A stretch of DNA of 43,495 nucleotides, from IMG/VR virus record IMGVR_UViG_3300043463_000024, positions 1-43,495 of that record. One strand, written 5' to 3'. Below the pieces are notes generated by a model. The model did not search any database and was not told where the DNA came from. It worked only from the letters and a program-made list of their open reading frames with translations. Below, in pieces: positions 26,655 through 35,792 of this stretch; within the stretch, counting starts at the first letter, position 1, and each line of letters opens with the position of its first letter. The position numbers and the translations under genes were made by a program. The stretch is from a virus.

Positions 26655-27035
26655 ATGTCTATAGAAGAAAAAAAAGATGTTGATGTAGAGCGCCTCGAAA
26701 AGGCGCTTCATTTTTCAAATACAATGCAGACCTTCAATCTGGCAAAAAATAATCTCAAAGTTAAAACTCAAAATCTTCTTTCATATTCTCAATATGGTGG
26801 AACTTTTAATATTACCCAAGAGTTCATTGGGTTTTTAAATGCAGTTAAATCTGCTGGTAGAAAAAATATAGTAATTCTAGACAAAAACGAAACTCCAATA
26901 AAAATCGAAGATGTGTCTGACTTTTTAGATAATGTTCTTTCTGTTTATTTTGAAGTGGTAAACGAATATAATAATGAGTATCAAAAACTAAAAAGTTCTC
27001 GTAAGATAGAAAAGTTTTTGGACATAACAAAATGA
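26655..27035 (+). CDS. Small helical protein of unknown function
   Basis: A 126-residue protein from ATG 26655, chosen for its AAGGAG seven bases upstream; an ATG at 26625 lies inside the promoter. The sequence is mainly charged helices: ERLEKALHFSNTMQTFNLAK, then a Gly-containing turn SQYGGTFNI, TQEFIGFLNAVKSAG, and a Lys-rich C-terminus. No signal peptide, membrane segment or catalytic motif is seen. It heads the accessory operon and its TGA overlaps the next ATG (ATGA). Confidence 0.75.
   Translation: MSIEEKKDVDVERLEKALHFSNTMQTFNLAKNNLKVKTQNLLSYSQYGGTFNITQEFIGFLNAVKSAGRKNIVILDKNETPIKIEDVSDFLDNVLSVYFEVVNEYNNEYQKLKSSRKIEKFLDITK
26689..26716 (+). terminator. Terminator-like hairpin 35 bases into the first gene of the cluster (possible attenuator)
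   Basis: AGCGCCT (26689-26695), loop CGAAA, AGGCGCT (26701-26707), followed by TCATTTTTC. The GC-rich 7-bp stem plus T-rich tail looks like an intrinsic terminator, yet it lies inside the coding sequence just after the promoter. It could act as an attenuator, with ribosome movement deciding readthrough. Confidence 0.4.
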
Positions 27036-27889
27036 GCAGAGGCATTATAATTCTGGCAAACAATACCCCAGATGTTAATTACGCAGCGATGGCTTGCTTA
27101 TGTTCAGACTTTGCCAGACATAATTTGTCAAAGTTCGATGAAATTGCAATTATAACTAATTCAGAAACATATGACGAAAATAAAGAACTGATTGATAAAA
27201 AATTTGACAGAGTTATAATTGATGACCATAAGCCATTTGTGAATATTAGATTGTTCAAGGATACTTCTTACCATACATTCAAATCTGAATGGAATAATCA
27301 TGGAAGGTCATCTGTATATGAATTATCTCCATATGATGAAACCTTGGTGATTGATAGCGATTACTTCGTTATGAGTAATATATTGGACCAAGTATGGGGA
27401 AGCCAAAACGATTTTATGATAAACTCATCATTTGTGGATTTGGCTGGTCGTCAGGAAGAACGTCTTATTTACATAGACGAGTTTACTATTCCAATGTATT
27501 GGGCAACAGTATTCTATTTTACCAAATCTAAATTCAACGAAACATTGTTTACTCTTATAAATCATATAAGAAACAACTATAAGTATTATTGCTTGTTATA
27601 CAATTGCCCAAGTGCAATGTTTAGAAATGACTTTGTGTTTTCAATTGCATTACATATTATAAATGGAAATGTGGCAAATAATATCCCAACACTTCCATTT
27701 CAATATTTGAACAATAGTTTTGACTTGGACGATATATACAAAATAAATTCCTACAATGAAATTACCATGCTATTTGCAAAAAAAACAGACGCTACCGATT
27801 ATGTGTTTGGAAAAATAAAAAATATGGATATTCACATTATGAATAAAAAGGCCATATTGCGGCAGTTGTCGGAGTTTTTAAATGAGTAA
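27032..27889 (+). CDS. Putative glycosyltransferase with DxD motif (1)
   Basis: A 285-residue protein with a GT-A/GT8-like layout: an N-terminal strand (GIIILANNTPDVNYAAMACL), then SPYDETLVIDSDYF, where D108-x-D110 is the expected nucleotide-sugar/metal motif. Such enzymes move a sugar from a nucleotide donor. The following gene has the same plan (LANNTPDVNY versus AQNTADHDYLNM; SPYDETLVIDSD versus TPFDETIILDSD), so the two are diverged paralogues. No membrane segment is seen. The acceptor could be phage structural protein, DNA or a host glycan. It overlaps neighbours by ATGA upstream and 8 bases downstream. Confidence 0.75.
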   Translation: MSRGIIILANNTPDVNYAAMACLCSDFARHNLSKFDEIAIITNSETYDENKELIDKKFDRVIIDDHKPFVNIRLFKDTSYHTFKSEWNNHGRSSVYELSPYDETLVIDSDYFVMSNILDQVWGSQNDFMINSSFVDLAGRQEERLIYIDEFTIPMYWATVFYFTKSKFNETLFTLINHIRNNYKYYCLLYNCPSAMFRNDFVFSIALHIINGNVANNIPTLPFQYLNNSFDLDDIYKINSYNEITMLFAKKTDATDYVFGKIKNMDIHIMNKKAILRQLSEFLNE

Positions 27890-28745
27890 AGGTTATATAT
27901 GCATTGCTCAGAATACCGCAGATCATGATTATTTGAACATGTCATATGCGATGGCGCTGAGTTTGAAAGCAACACAGAAAATAAACAATGTGTGCCTGTG
28001 TGTTGATGCTCCTACAAAATCCATGCTCACTGGAAAGCACTATGCAGTTTTTGATGATATTGTAAGTATACCCTGGCACGACGATGCACAGTATAAGCCA
28101 ACTTGGAAGATACATAACAAGTGGAAATACTCTCATATGACACCATTTGATGAAACAATAATTTTGGACAGTGATGTTGTATTTACTGAAAATATTGACC
28201 ACTGGTGGAGCTACCTGTCAAAGCGAGACTTTTGGGCTTGCACCAACGTAAAAACGTTTCGTGGTGAAAATATTACAGGGGACTACTACAGAAAGAAATT
28301 TACTGACTCTAACCTACCAAACATATACACAAATTTTACATATTTCAAACAATCCGACCTAACATATGAAATAACCAGAATGGTTGAGTTCATAATGAAA
28401 AACTGGAATGAGTTTTACAAAAAATTTCTTCAAGGTGTAGGGCAAGAGTGGTTGAGCGCAGACTTGGCATATGCCCTTGCTATTCGTCTGTTGGACGTTG
28501 AGAATGAAACATGTGATAATACCATTAAAGATGTTCCAACGTTTGTTCACATGAAGAGTTTTGTGCAGAATATAAATATCAACAAAATAAATGCGGATTG
28601 GACAAAAAGCCTAACGAGCCAACTTTCAGATGATTTGTCTGTAACGATTGGTAATTTTAGGCAGGAAGTTCCAGTTCATTACGTTGAAAAACATTGGATG
28701 ACAGAAGAAAAAATAAAGACATATGAGAGATTTCTTGGAATATGA
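27882..28745 (+). CDS. Putative glycosyltransferase with DxD motif (2)
   Basis: A 287-residue paralogue of the preceding gene. It has the N-terminal YICIAQNTADHDYLNMSYAM segment, TPFDETIILDSDVV with D96-x-D98, YTNFTYFKQSDL, then VGQEWLSADLAYALA, a segment resembling the acceptor-side helix of GT8-type enzymes. The start overlaps the upstream stop by 8 bases (ATGAGTAA) and the stop overlaps the next ATG by 4, so the genes are co-translated. Substrate unknown. Confidence 0.77.
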   Translation: MSKGYICIAQNTADHDYLNMSYAMALSLKATQKINNVCLCVDAPTKSMLTGKHYAVFDDIVSIPWHDDAQYKPTWKIHNKWKYSHMTPFDETIILDSDVVFTENIDHWWSYLSKRDFWACTNVKTFRGENITGDYYRKKFTDSNLPNIYTNFTYFKQSDLTYEITRMVEFIMKNWNEFYKKFLQGVGQEWLSADLAYALAIRLLDVENETCDNTIKDVPTFVHMKSFVQNININKINADWTKSLTSQLSDDLSVTIGNFRQEVPVHYVEKHWMTEEKIKTYERFLGI

Positions 28746-29317
28746 TAAAAAGCGTTACCAACAAAACAGTTCCGCTAAGATATGTCTATTTTAGCAACGA
28801 AGGAACAATCACAAAAATATCAAGTAAAAATGACGACGAAAGTGATGACATGTGGGCAACATTTGATATTGCAGATGTAAAGCCATTCATTGATGGTTCG
28901 TTCAAGTTTTCAGATTATGTGGTAAATAAAAATACAACGGACATGGGATACTCTATTGTTAAAAAGAGAGTGGACGTAAAAAGCCGTGCGATAGAAAGCC
29001 AGATACGAAAAATTACTACTTGTAAAGATGCTGAAATTATGATATTATTAGAACAAAATAGCATAAAGATAAAAGCAGCTAAAAGCGTAATAGAGAAAGA
29101 TTTATCTTCTGACCAAGAAGTTATGATTGCTGGAAAATCAAGCCATCCATTTTTTATTACGATAAAGGATAGACCAGATTTCATTTTACAAGAAGTTTCG
29201 GTCCCATATAACATACTGTTGACAGGAGAAACATTTTCTGAGTCAATACCATATAACCATTCAGCGGTTAGTATCTATACACGACCGTATTTTAATACAT
29301 ATTCATTGGAGACATAA
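28742..29317 (+). CDS. Hypothetical protein, unknown function
   Basis: A 191-residue protein I do not recognise. The N-terminus (VPLRYVYFSNEGTITKIS) and the rest alternate beta strands with charged turns; there is a helical section near 85-120 rich in Lys and Ile. No signal peptide, transmembrane stretch or catalytic motif is evident. It sits within the fully overlapping chain between two glycosyltransferase-like genes (ATGA upstream; TAA directly abutting the next ATG), so it likely serves the same pathway. Confidence 0.75.
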   Translation: MIKSVTNKTVPLRYVYFSNEGTITKISSKNDDESDDMWATFDIADVKPFIDGSFKFSDYVVNKNTTDMGYSIVKKRVDVKSRAIESQIRKITTCKDAEIMILLEQNSIKIKAAKSVIEKDLSSDQEVMIAGKSSHPFFITIKDRPDFILQEVSVPYNILLTGETFSESIPYNHSAVSIYTRPYFNTYSLET

Positions 29318-30298
29318 ATGGCAAAAATAGTAATCGGTGACTTAGATGTGTTTTATCTAAGCTATGATGAACCAAACAAAGAAGAACATTGGGCGAATCT
29401 TTTGCAGAAGTTCCCGTTTGCTAAACGAGTGGATGGCGTCAAAGGATTTGACAATGCACATAAAGAATGTGCAAGGCAAAGTGAAACTGAACGTTTTATT
29501 ACGATTGATGGCGACAATATTGTCAGCGACGAAAAGTTCTTTGACCTTGAAATTAGTATCCCAGAAAATACAAACATGGCAAACTCAGTTCTTAGTTGGT
29601 CGGCAAAGAATGTAGTAAACGGTCTGGTGTATGGAAATGGTGGAATTAAGTGTTGGCCAGTTCAACTTGTGTTGGACATGAAAACCCACGAAAACGCTGA
29701 TAACGAATCAAAGAAGTTAGACTTCTGTTGGGATTTGAATTACATTCAAATGAACAATGTCTACTCACATGTGTTCAATGCTGGTTCTCCATTTCAGGCG
29801 TTCCGTTCAGGTTATCGTGAAGGTGTAAAGATGTCTCTGGATCAAGGACATGTTGTTCCAGCAAAGCAGTTCAAAAAACGTATATGGCCAAAGAACTATG
29901 AGCGTCTTTTGACTTGGTGCAATATAGGAGCAGACGTTGAAAATGGACTATGGGCCATATACGGCGCAAGATTGGGATGCTTGGAAACTAATATAACAAA
30001 GTCGCTTCCAATTGATGGTATATCAAACTATGAATGGTTTAAGGATTATTTTGACGCTGAAATTCTTCCAGAATTTAAAAATGGCGATGAGTATTGTAAT
30101 AAAACCAAAGTTCACTGGAGCTACGATAAACTGTATGATGCCACACTTGATGTTGGCGACCAATTGATGGATTCATTAGCAATGGAACTATGCGACCCGA
30201 CTCCTGAGATGTCTGCGTTCTTCAAACGAGTTTATGTGAACCCACCACGGGTGGCAAACCCAATAGCCACCGAAAAACAAACTGGATGGGACAAGTAA
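29318..30298 (+). CDS. Putative glycosyltransferase with IDGDN motif
   Basis: A 326-residue protein that begins IVIGDLDVFYLSYDEPNKEEHWANLL, then KRVDGVKGFDNAHKECA, and ERFITIDGDN with D64-x-D66. This layout, in which a Ser-Tyr-Asp-Glu-Pro segment precedes a Gly-Asp-Asn DxD, is known from glycosyltransferase-like proteins of large phages. The C-terminal half has many Trp and Tyr residues. The stop overlaps the first radical SAM start (TAATG). Sugar and acceptor are unknown. Confidence 0.75.
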   Translation: MAKIVIGDLDVFYLSYDEPNKEEHWANLLQKFPFAKRVDGVKGFDNAHKECARQSETERFITIDGDNIVSDEKFFDLEISIPENTNMANSVLSWSAKNVVNGLVYGNGGIKCWPVQLVLDMKTHENADNESKKLDFCWDLNYIQMNNVYSHVFNAGSPFQAFRSGYREGVKMSLDQGHVVPAKQFKKRIWPKNYERLLTWCNIGADVENGLWAIYGARLGCLETNITKSLPIDGISNYEWFKDYFDAEILPEFKNGDEYCNKTKVHWSYDKLYDATLDVGDQLMDSLAMELCDPTPEMSAFFKRVYVNPPRVANPIATEKQTGWDK

Positions 30299-31884
30299 TG
30301 AGTAAAACTCTAGATGATTTTAACTGGGAACGGCAAAAAGGAAGTAATGACATAATATCGTCACATTCTAATGTCGAAAATGTAAAAGTATTGCTTGATA
30401 GCAAGGGACCAGGATTTTGCCTAGCAAAATTCAAGCAAGTGACACTTCATTTGGGAACTGGGTTGGTGCATTCATGCCATCACCCTAGTCCCCATAAGAT
30501 TGACAAAACCGAGTTAGAAAACAACGTAATGACATTATTCAATACGTCAAGATTGAAACAAGTTCGCAAGCAAATGCTAAACGGAGAAAGACCTCGCGAA
30601 TGCGACTATTGTTGGCGCATTGAAGATAACAAAAGCACCAGCGACCGTCATTTCAAGAGTGTTGAGCCATGGGCGATTGGCGACCATGACAAAATTGCGT
30701 CATACACTGGCGACGAGGATATATTTCCCTCATATCTTGAGGTTGATTTTAGTAACGTATGTAACCTACAATGCACTTATTGTGGACCAGAGTTCAGTTC
30801 AAAATGGGTTGAAGACCTTAAACATAACGGTCCATTGAAAGTTTTAGAGGGAACTCCAAGCGAAAGTTGGGTTCAGGGCTGGCAAGACTTAGAAACGCTA
30901 AACATAAAAAATCGTGATGTCAACCCTTATATTGATGCATTTTGGGAATGGTGGCCATCTGCATATCCACATCTAAAACATTACCGAATTACGGGCGGTG
31001 AACCTCTGATGAGTAAAGAAACCTTCCGCAGTATGGATTGGTTTATAGAGAACCCAAACCCAAATCTTGAGTTCAGTATCAATACAAATCTTTCTGTTCC
31101 CGATAAATTGTGGGAAAAATTTGTTGAAAAGTTAAAGTTACTGAATGATGGTAAAACTGTTGCAAAGATTACGGTTTACACCAGTGTTGAAGGATGGGGT
31201 GCAGCCGCTGAGTATGCAAGAACTGGTCTGGATTTTGAACTCTTTAAGCGTAGATTTGAAGAATTGGCTTCTATAGGAAACGTCCGTTGTGTGATTATGG
31301 CCGCTTTCAATATATTTAGTGTCACTACATTTCAGAAACTACTTGAATGGGTGTATGAGTTAAAATGCAAGCATAATACTAATGTTGGAGCAATAGGGAT
31401 GGAAAAAGAAACTGGGTATGCGTTAGCATCTCCTAGTTTATCAGACCGTGAAACTCACAATCCAACTCTTGCTCGTTCATACGTAGTGGGGCTTGATATT
31501 CCATATTTGAGAAGTCCTGCCATGTTGGATGCACACAATATTTCGCATGAGTTGGTTGAAAAGTATTTGATACCATCACTAGACTACATGGCAAGCCATG
31601 CTGCATGGGATTCTTGGAGTAATCATCAAGGATTTGAACGTCACGAAATTGAAAAACTTCGTAGAATTGTTGTTCATCGTATGTATCATAACAGAAAGAA
31701 CGACCCAACCGACAGCCATTTTGAGACTCTTAAACAGCGGGCAATGTTTTACGACTTTGTAAATGAAAACGACAAGCGCAGAGGGTCAAACTTTTTGAAC
31801 TCGTTTCCTGAAATGACTGAGTTCTACCAGTTGTGTGAAGCCGCGAAAAAAGAGTTTATCTCGCTTCTTGGAAATAAACAGTAA
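30298..31884 (+). CDS. Twitch-domain radical SAM protein, group A copy 1
   Basis: A 528-residue protein from ATG 30298. The CNLQCTYC motif (C155, C159, C162) is the CX3CX2C site for the SAM-binding 4Fe-4S cluster, followed by ITGGEPL, the radical SAM second motif. Ahead of the barrel is a Cys-bearing domain (C41, C60, C102, C105; CHHP and CDYCW), as in N-terminal twitch radical SAM proteins where it can hold an auxiliary cluster. Such enzymes cleave SAM to a 5'-deoxyadenosyl radical and often modify peptides. The substrate is unknown and no obvious precursor peptide is adjacent. Compared with copy 2 it has about 50 extra residues in the C-terminal half. Confidence 0.88.
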   Translation: MSKTLDDFNWERQKGSNDIISSHSNVENVKVLLDSKGPGFCLAKFKQVTLHLGTGLVHSCHHPSPHKIDKTELENNVMTLFNTSRLKQVRKQMLNGERPRECDYCWRIEDNKSTSDRHFKSVEPWAIGDHDKIASYTGDEDIFPSYLEVDFSNVCNLQCTYCGPEFSSKWVEDLKHNGPLKVLEGTPSESWVQGWQDLETLNIKNRDVNPYIDAFWEWWPSAYPHLKHYRITGGEPLMSKETFRSMDWFIENPNPNLEFSINTNLSVPDKLWEKFVEKLKLLNDGKTVAKITVYTSVEGWGAAAEYARTGLDFELFKRRFEELASIGNVRCVIMAAFNIFSVTTFQKLLEWVYELKCKHNTNVGAIGMEKETGYALASPSLSDRETHNPTLARSYVVGLDIPYLRSPAMLDAHNISHELVEKYLIPSLDYMASHAAWDSWSNHQGFERHEIEKLRRIVVHRMYHNRKNDPTDSHFETLKQRAMFYDFVNENDKRRGSNFLNSFPEMTEFYQLCEAAKKEFISLLGNKQ

Positions 31885-31888
31885 ATAA

Positions 31889-33304
31889 ATGCAACAACAG
31901 CTATCTGATTACAACTGGAATGTAAACTTAGAACAGCGACTTCAAAACATGAAGTCGCTGTTGAACTCTACTGGAACTGGATTTTGTTTGGCAAAATTCA
32001 AACAAGTTACTATGCATCTTTCTCTTGGCAAGGTGCATTCTTGCCACCATCCATATGCACACAAGATTGACCCAGTGGACGTTCAACAAAATCCAAGTTT
32101 ACTGTTTAATACGCCAGTGCTGAAGACAGCTAGAAAAGAAATGTTGTCTGGTGAGCGCCCGTCAGAGTGTAACTACTGTTGGAGAGTAGAAGATTCTGAC
32201 GATGAAAACTTTTCTGATAGACATCTAAAAAGTTCCGATACCTGGGCAATTGACGATCACGATACCATTGCATCTTACACTGGTGATGAAGATATATACC
32301 CATCGTATTTGGAAGTTAGTTTTAATAACGCATGTAATTTGAAATGTCTGTATTGCGGACCAGAGTTCAGTTCAAAATGGGCAGAAGAAATAAAGAGCAA
32401 TGGGCAAATACCCTTACTATCAGGCACAAAAGACTTTGAAATACATAATTATTTTAGGCCAAATGCTATTATAAAGAACAGAGAATATAATCCATACACT
32501 GAAGCATTTTGGAAATGGTGGCCAGAAGTATATAAGCATCTTCAGGTTTTTAGAATTACTGGCGGCGAACCTTTAATGAGCAAAGACACGTTTAAATCAC
32601 TGGACTGGTTTATAGAAAACCCAAATAAAAATTTAGAATTATGTATCAATAGCAATTTCAGCGTCGAAGATTCGTTATGGAAAAAGTTTATTGACAAAAT
32701 AATCACGTTGCAAAATTCAGGAAACGTTAAAACCATAACCATATATACAAGTGTTGAGGCATGGGCTGAACGTGCAGAATATATAAGAACTGGTCTTGAT
32801 TTTAATTTGCTATTGAATAGAATTGATGAGTGTTTATCCAAGGGAGTTCGCGTGGATATTATGGCAGCGTTCAACATACTGTCATTATCATCATATAAGC
32901 AATTGTTACAATGGGTTTTAAGCAGAAAAAAAATATATAATAAAGATAAAACACTAATTGCAATAGATACTGCATACGTTCGTGGCCCCGACCATTTGGA
33001 TGCAATATTTTTAACAAGTGACCTGTTAAATTACTTAAAAGATATTACAGATTATGTCAAACAAAATATTTCAAATGATGGATATCACATGTATGAATAT
33101 GAGAAAGTATCCAGAATATATTCAACTGTTTTGAATAGAAAAATATCAACGCAATCTAAAATTAAATGCAGAGCAAAGTTTTTTGATTACATTAATGAAC
33201 TTGATACTCGGTATGGCGTAAAATTTCTAAATTGCTTTCCCGAATATTCTAAATATTACAGAGTTGCAAAGAAAGCCAGAAAGAGATTTAAGGATATAAG
33301 ATGA
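31889..33304 (+). CDS. Twitch-domain radical SAM protein, group A copy 2
   Basis: A 471-residue paralogue of the preceding gene, conserved along most of its length: FCLAKFKQVT, CHHP, ECNYCWR, then CNLKCLYCGPEFSSKW (C149, C153, C156) and RITGGEPLMS. The N-terminal domain again has four cysteines. Sequence drift is greatest in the middle and C-terminus, so the duplication is not recent. A perfect 12-bp hairpin lies 43 bases into the gene. The stop overlaps the next start as ATGA. Confidence 0.88.
   Translation: MQQQLSDYNWNVNLEQRLQNMKSLLNSTGTGFCLAKFKQVTMHLSLGKVHSCHHPYAHKIDPVDVQQNPSLLFNTPVLKTARKEMLSGERPSECNYCWRVEDSDDENFSDRHLKSSDTWAIDDHDTIASYTGDEDIYPSYLEVSFNNACNLKCLYCGPEFSSKWAEEIKSNGQIPLLSGTKDFEIHNYFRPNAIIKNREYNPYTEAFWKWWPEVYKHLQVFRITGGEPLMSKDTFKSLDWFIENPNKNLELCINSNFSVEDSLWKKFIDKIITLQNSGNVKTITIYTSVEAWAERAEYIRTGLDFNLLLNRIDECLSKGVRVDIMAAFNILSLSSYKQLLQWVLSRKKIYNKDKTLIAIDTAYVRGPDHLDAIFLTSDLLNYLKDITDYVKQNISNDGYHMYEYEKVSRIYSTVLNRKISTQSKIKCRAKFFDYINELDTRYGVKFLNCFPEYSKYYRVAKKARKRFKDIR
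31932..31962 (+). promoter_or_regulatory. Perfect 12-bp hairpin at the 5' end of the second radical SAM gene
   Basis: AACAGCGACTTC (31932-31943), loop AAAACAT, GAAGTCGCTGTT (31951-31962). No T-run follows. It lies 43 bases after the ATG at the junction of two paralogous genes in an operon and could act as an RNA processing, stability or translation-control element. The role is inferred only. Confidence 0.5.
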
Positions 33305-34107
33305 AAAAAATTGCAGTTATAGGGTGTAGTCACAGTTCGTATGACCAAGTTTTTCATGGACCTAGTAGCGATGGAAAAGACTGGGTTCATCATGTGTCAA
33401 CTATTGCCCCAGAGTTTGAATTTCATAGTTTTGCGTGTGAAGGGCATGGTCCATTATATTATGACTACACTCTCAAAGAGATCGCAACAAAATACGAGCC
33501 TAAGTTTTTTGACACCTTGATAGTTCAATACACGGTCGGGGGGAGATGGATATTTCCTCTTAACGCTGGAAATCTATGGAACCCAAACCAAAATACCTAT
33601 ACCGATTTTGATTCGACCAATATCACTGACAACTACAAATTCTATAAGCTATTTCCGCAGCGTGTCTCATTGTCCAGAAACCGAGCGACAGCGTGGCATG
33701 TAAATAGAAAAGATTACTTGTATCGCAGAAGGATACGACAAATAGAAGTATCGTTGGATGAAATATACCAGCCCGATGGTATTGTTACAACATACGAATC
33801 AAATTTCTCAAGGACATTGGTTCCTTTATATGGTCAGTATTTTAACAATATTTTTTATTTCGATTTTAGCAATACAATGTTTAACGCAACTACTACGGAC
33901 AAAGATTTTCAATATAGAAACAATATTGGATGGGATAAACCATTTAAGAACTATGTAACAGACAAATATGGATTAGAATACGTGGCGGAATTTTTGTTTG
34001 ATAGCTCGTTTCACTGCTCAAAACTTGGAAATGAAGTGTTGGTGAATGAATATCTAAATGAGAGTCTTCTTGGGGATTATCTAGGAACAAGAGGTAAACT
34101 AGTTTGA
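33301..34107 (+). CDS. SGNH/GDSL-like hydrolase-fold protein (tentative)
   Basis: A 268-residue protein. The start KKIAVIGCSHSSY has the early strand plus Ser of SGNH hydrolases (Gly-Cys-Ser-His in place of Gly-Asp-Ser). There is a Gly-His-Gly segment (CEGHGPLYY) and a C-terminal FDSSFHCSKLGNEVL, in the place of the family's Asp-x-x-His block, here with one extra residue between Asp and His. If active it could act on acyl, acetyl or other esters of glycans, but the non-standard motifs make the activity uncertain. It is coupled to radical SAM genes on both sides (ATGA upstream; the next gene's TTG overlaps its TGA). Confidence 0.65.
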   Translation: MKKIAVIGCSHSSYDQVFHGPSSDGKDWVHHVSTIAPEFEFHSFACEGHGPLYYDYTLKEIATKYEPKFFDTLIVQYTVGGRWIFPLNAGNLWNPNQNTYTDFDSTNITDNYKFYKLFPQRVSLSRNRATAWHVNRKDYLYRRRIRQIEVSLDEIYQPDGIVTTYESNFSRTLVPLYGQYFNNIFYFDFSNTMFNATTTDKDFQYRNNIGWDKPFKNYVTDKYGLEYVAEFLFDSSFHCSKLGNEVLVNEYLNESLLGDYLGTRGKLV

Positions 34108-35369
34108 TTAATTTACATGAAAATAAACACATATGTGCATTGGCATGGAACCATCTTCACGTTACGATAGAAGGGCGTGTTGCGCCCTGTTGCGTTTATA
34201 CATCTTATACGTCAGAATCAGAGAAGCTATATAACTTGAAAACACATACTTTGTCTGAGGCTATAAACAGCCCTGGAATGAAAGAGATGCGAAAGGCAAT
34301 GATTGAGGGAAAGCCCCATGGATTGTGTTCCGTATGCGATTACAATTTAGAGAATGGCATTAGGTCACCAAGGGATAAATTCAATGAACGATATATGGAA
34401 CAAACTATAAATCTGATAGAAAAAACAAATCCAGATGGTTCTCTCGACATTGAAAATTTTAATCCAATATACGTAGATTTTCGATTCAGCAATCTGTGTA
34501 ATTTGAGATGCCGTATGTGTTCTATCCAAGCAAGCAGCGCATGGTACAACGAAACAGTAGAATACAACAAACTAACAAATGGTGGACCCGTATACTATGA
34601 TAAGAAGTTTGAAAACAATAATTCTAGCGAACAAGTAATACACTTACTTGACAGTGTTGAACACATGTATTGGGCTGGCGGCGAACCGTTATTACTTGAT
34701 GAGCATTATTCTATACTGAAGCATTTGATAGATTCGGGTAGGGCTGCGCAAGTAAGTCTGGTTTACAACACAAACATGACGATTTCAAAATACAAAGGAA
34801 CTCCTGTAGTAGAATACTGGAAGCATTTCAAACACGTATTCGTAGTTGGTAGTATAGATGGCATTGAAGCAGTGTCAGATTACATACGAACTGGATCGTC
34901 ATGGGAAAAAACAAAGGAAGTTTTCGAATCATTTAAACGGTCTGGATATGAGAACATCCAAGTTCATCCGTGTTTAACTGTAAGCATGTTGAACATATTA
35001 TACATTCCAGAACTTGTCAAGTGGCTGTATCAAAATAAATGGTTTGATGACGATATGGCAGAAATCGCCATAAATTTTGTTGATTACCCACCCGAAATGT
35101 CAATAAAATATATTCCAAGAGAACATAGAGAAACACTGAGTAACATGTTTTTAGAACTATACGATTGGTTACGAGAGCGTGGCCATCCTCGGTCAGTTGA
35201 TCCTTTGAATACGATACTGAAATATGTTAATGGGTTTAATTGCTCCGATGATGAAATAGAAAAAAATGTTTTGTCTCTTATAAGAAGATTGGATATATAT
35301 GACATAACCGGTAAGCTGAATTGGAGAAACAGCTTACCAGAATTAGAAAAGATATTAAGTGGCTATTGA
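34104..35369 (+). CDS. Twitch-domain radical SAM protein, group B copy 1 (TTG start)
   Basis: A 421-residue protein. The N-terminal twitch domain reads HICALAWNHLHV, then PCC, CSVCDYN (C11, C29, C30, C75, C78). The radical SAM site is CNLRCRMC (C132, C136, C139), with AGGEPL following. The only start that keeps the conserved N-terminus is TTG 34104, which overlaps the upstream TGA (TTGA) and has AGAGG nine bases before it. Its closest relative here is the gene at 37807 (shared SSAW, GSIDGIE/GSVDGIE, SDYIRTGSSWEK, VDYPP). It ends 15 bases into the antisense gene that follows. Confidence 0.87.
   Translation: MINLHENKHICALAWNHLHVTIEGRVAPCCVYTSYTSESEKLYNLKTHTLSEAINSPGMKEMRKAMIEGKPHGLCSVCDYNLENGIRSPRDKFNERYMEQTINLIEKTNPDGSLDIENFNPIYVDFRFSNLCNLRCRMCSIQASSAWYNETVEYNKLTNGGPVYYDKKFENNNSSEQVIHLLDSVEHMYWAGGEPLLLDEHYSILKHLIDSGRAAQVSLVYNTNMTISKYKGTPVVEYWKHFKHVFVVGSIDGIEAVSDYIRTGSSWEKTKEVFESFKRSGYENIQVHPCLTVSMLNILYIPELVKWLYQNKWFDDDMAEIAINFVDYPPEMSIKYIPREHRETLSNMFLELYDWLRERGHPRSVDPLNTILKYVNGFNCSDDEIEKNVLSLIRRLDIYDITGKLNWRNSLPELEKILSGY
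35310..35338 (+). repeat. 9-bp inverted repeat near the 3' end of radical SAM gene
   Basis: GGTAAGCTG (35310-35318), an 11-base loop, CAGCTTACC (35330-35338). It is about 30 bases before the stop and the convergent gene end at 35355. No T-run follows in either direction, so a terminator role is uncertain. Confidence 0.35.
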
Positions 35370-35792
35370 CTTTATCATGGTATAGTTTATGTTGTGCTTG
35401 AACATCCATACCATTAAGAATTCCTCCATTTTCCATTCTTCATTCTTGACCGCATGTAATGGGGTATTAACAAGATTGTTTACTGAATGAACCCATCTTG
35501 AAAATGTTGTCATTTTGATAAAGGTCATAAATGAATCTGCGTAAAATGTATTATAATTGTCAATAAAGCATACCGTGTTTTTTTCTGCTCCATATATATA
35601 ATCGGTGCGATTTTTTTCTGAAATATTATCTAATGAAAAACTTCTTGGTGAGCATATGACTCCCTTTACTTGAAGTTTTGTTTTTAGGGTTTCGCTGCTG
35701 ATATTTTTCATTGCAAGTTGCCATGCTTTTTTATAATGGTTCGAATCTATTCTTGATTCTGGAATTATCCCTGTTATATATTGTTCAACCAT
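35355..35792 (-). CDS. Small companion of YGQ-type glycosyltransferase (unknown function)
   Basis: A 145-residue protein that starts within the end of the preceding gene (8-base overlap ATGGTTGA). It has no recognised domain. Its C-terminal pattern (FYADSFMTFIKM, then EEWKMEEFLMVWMFKHNI) resembles that of the partial gene at 43215-43495 (FYCSYPTFLKL, then EYKSKVFTHYIMKYIL), which also adjoins a YGQ gene. I infer a split-off accessory domain of this glycosyltransferase-like family. The gene end overlaps the plus-strand radical SAM gene by 15 bases. Confidence 0.65.
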   Translation of the reverse strand: MVEQYITGIIPESRIDSNHYKKAWQLAMKNISSETLKTKLQVKGVICSPRSFSLDNISEKNRTDYIYGAEKNTVCFIDNYNTFYADSFMTFIKMTTFSRWVHSVNNLVNTPLHAVKNEEWKMEEFLMVWMFKHNINYTMIKSIAT

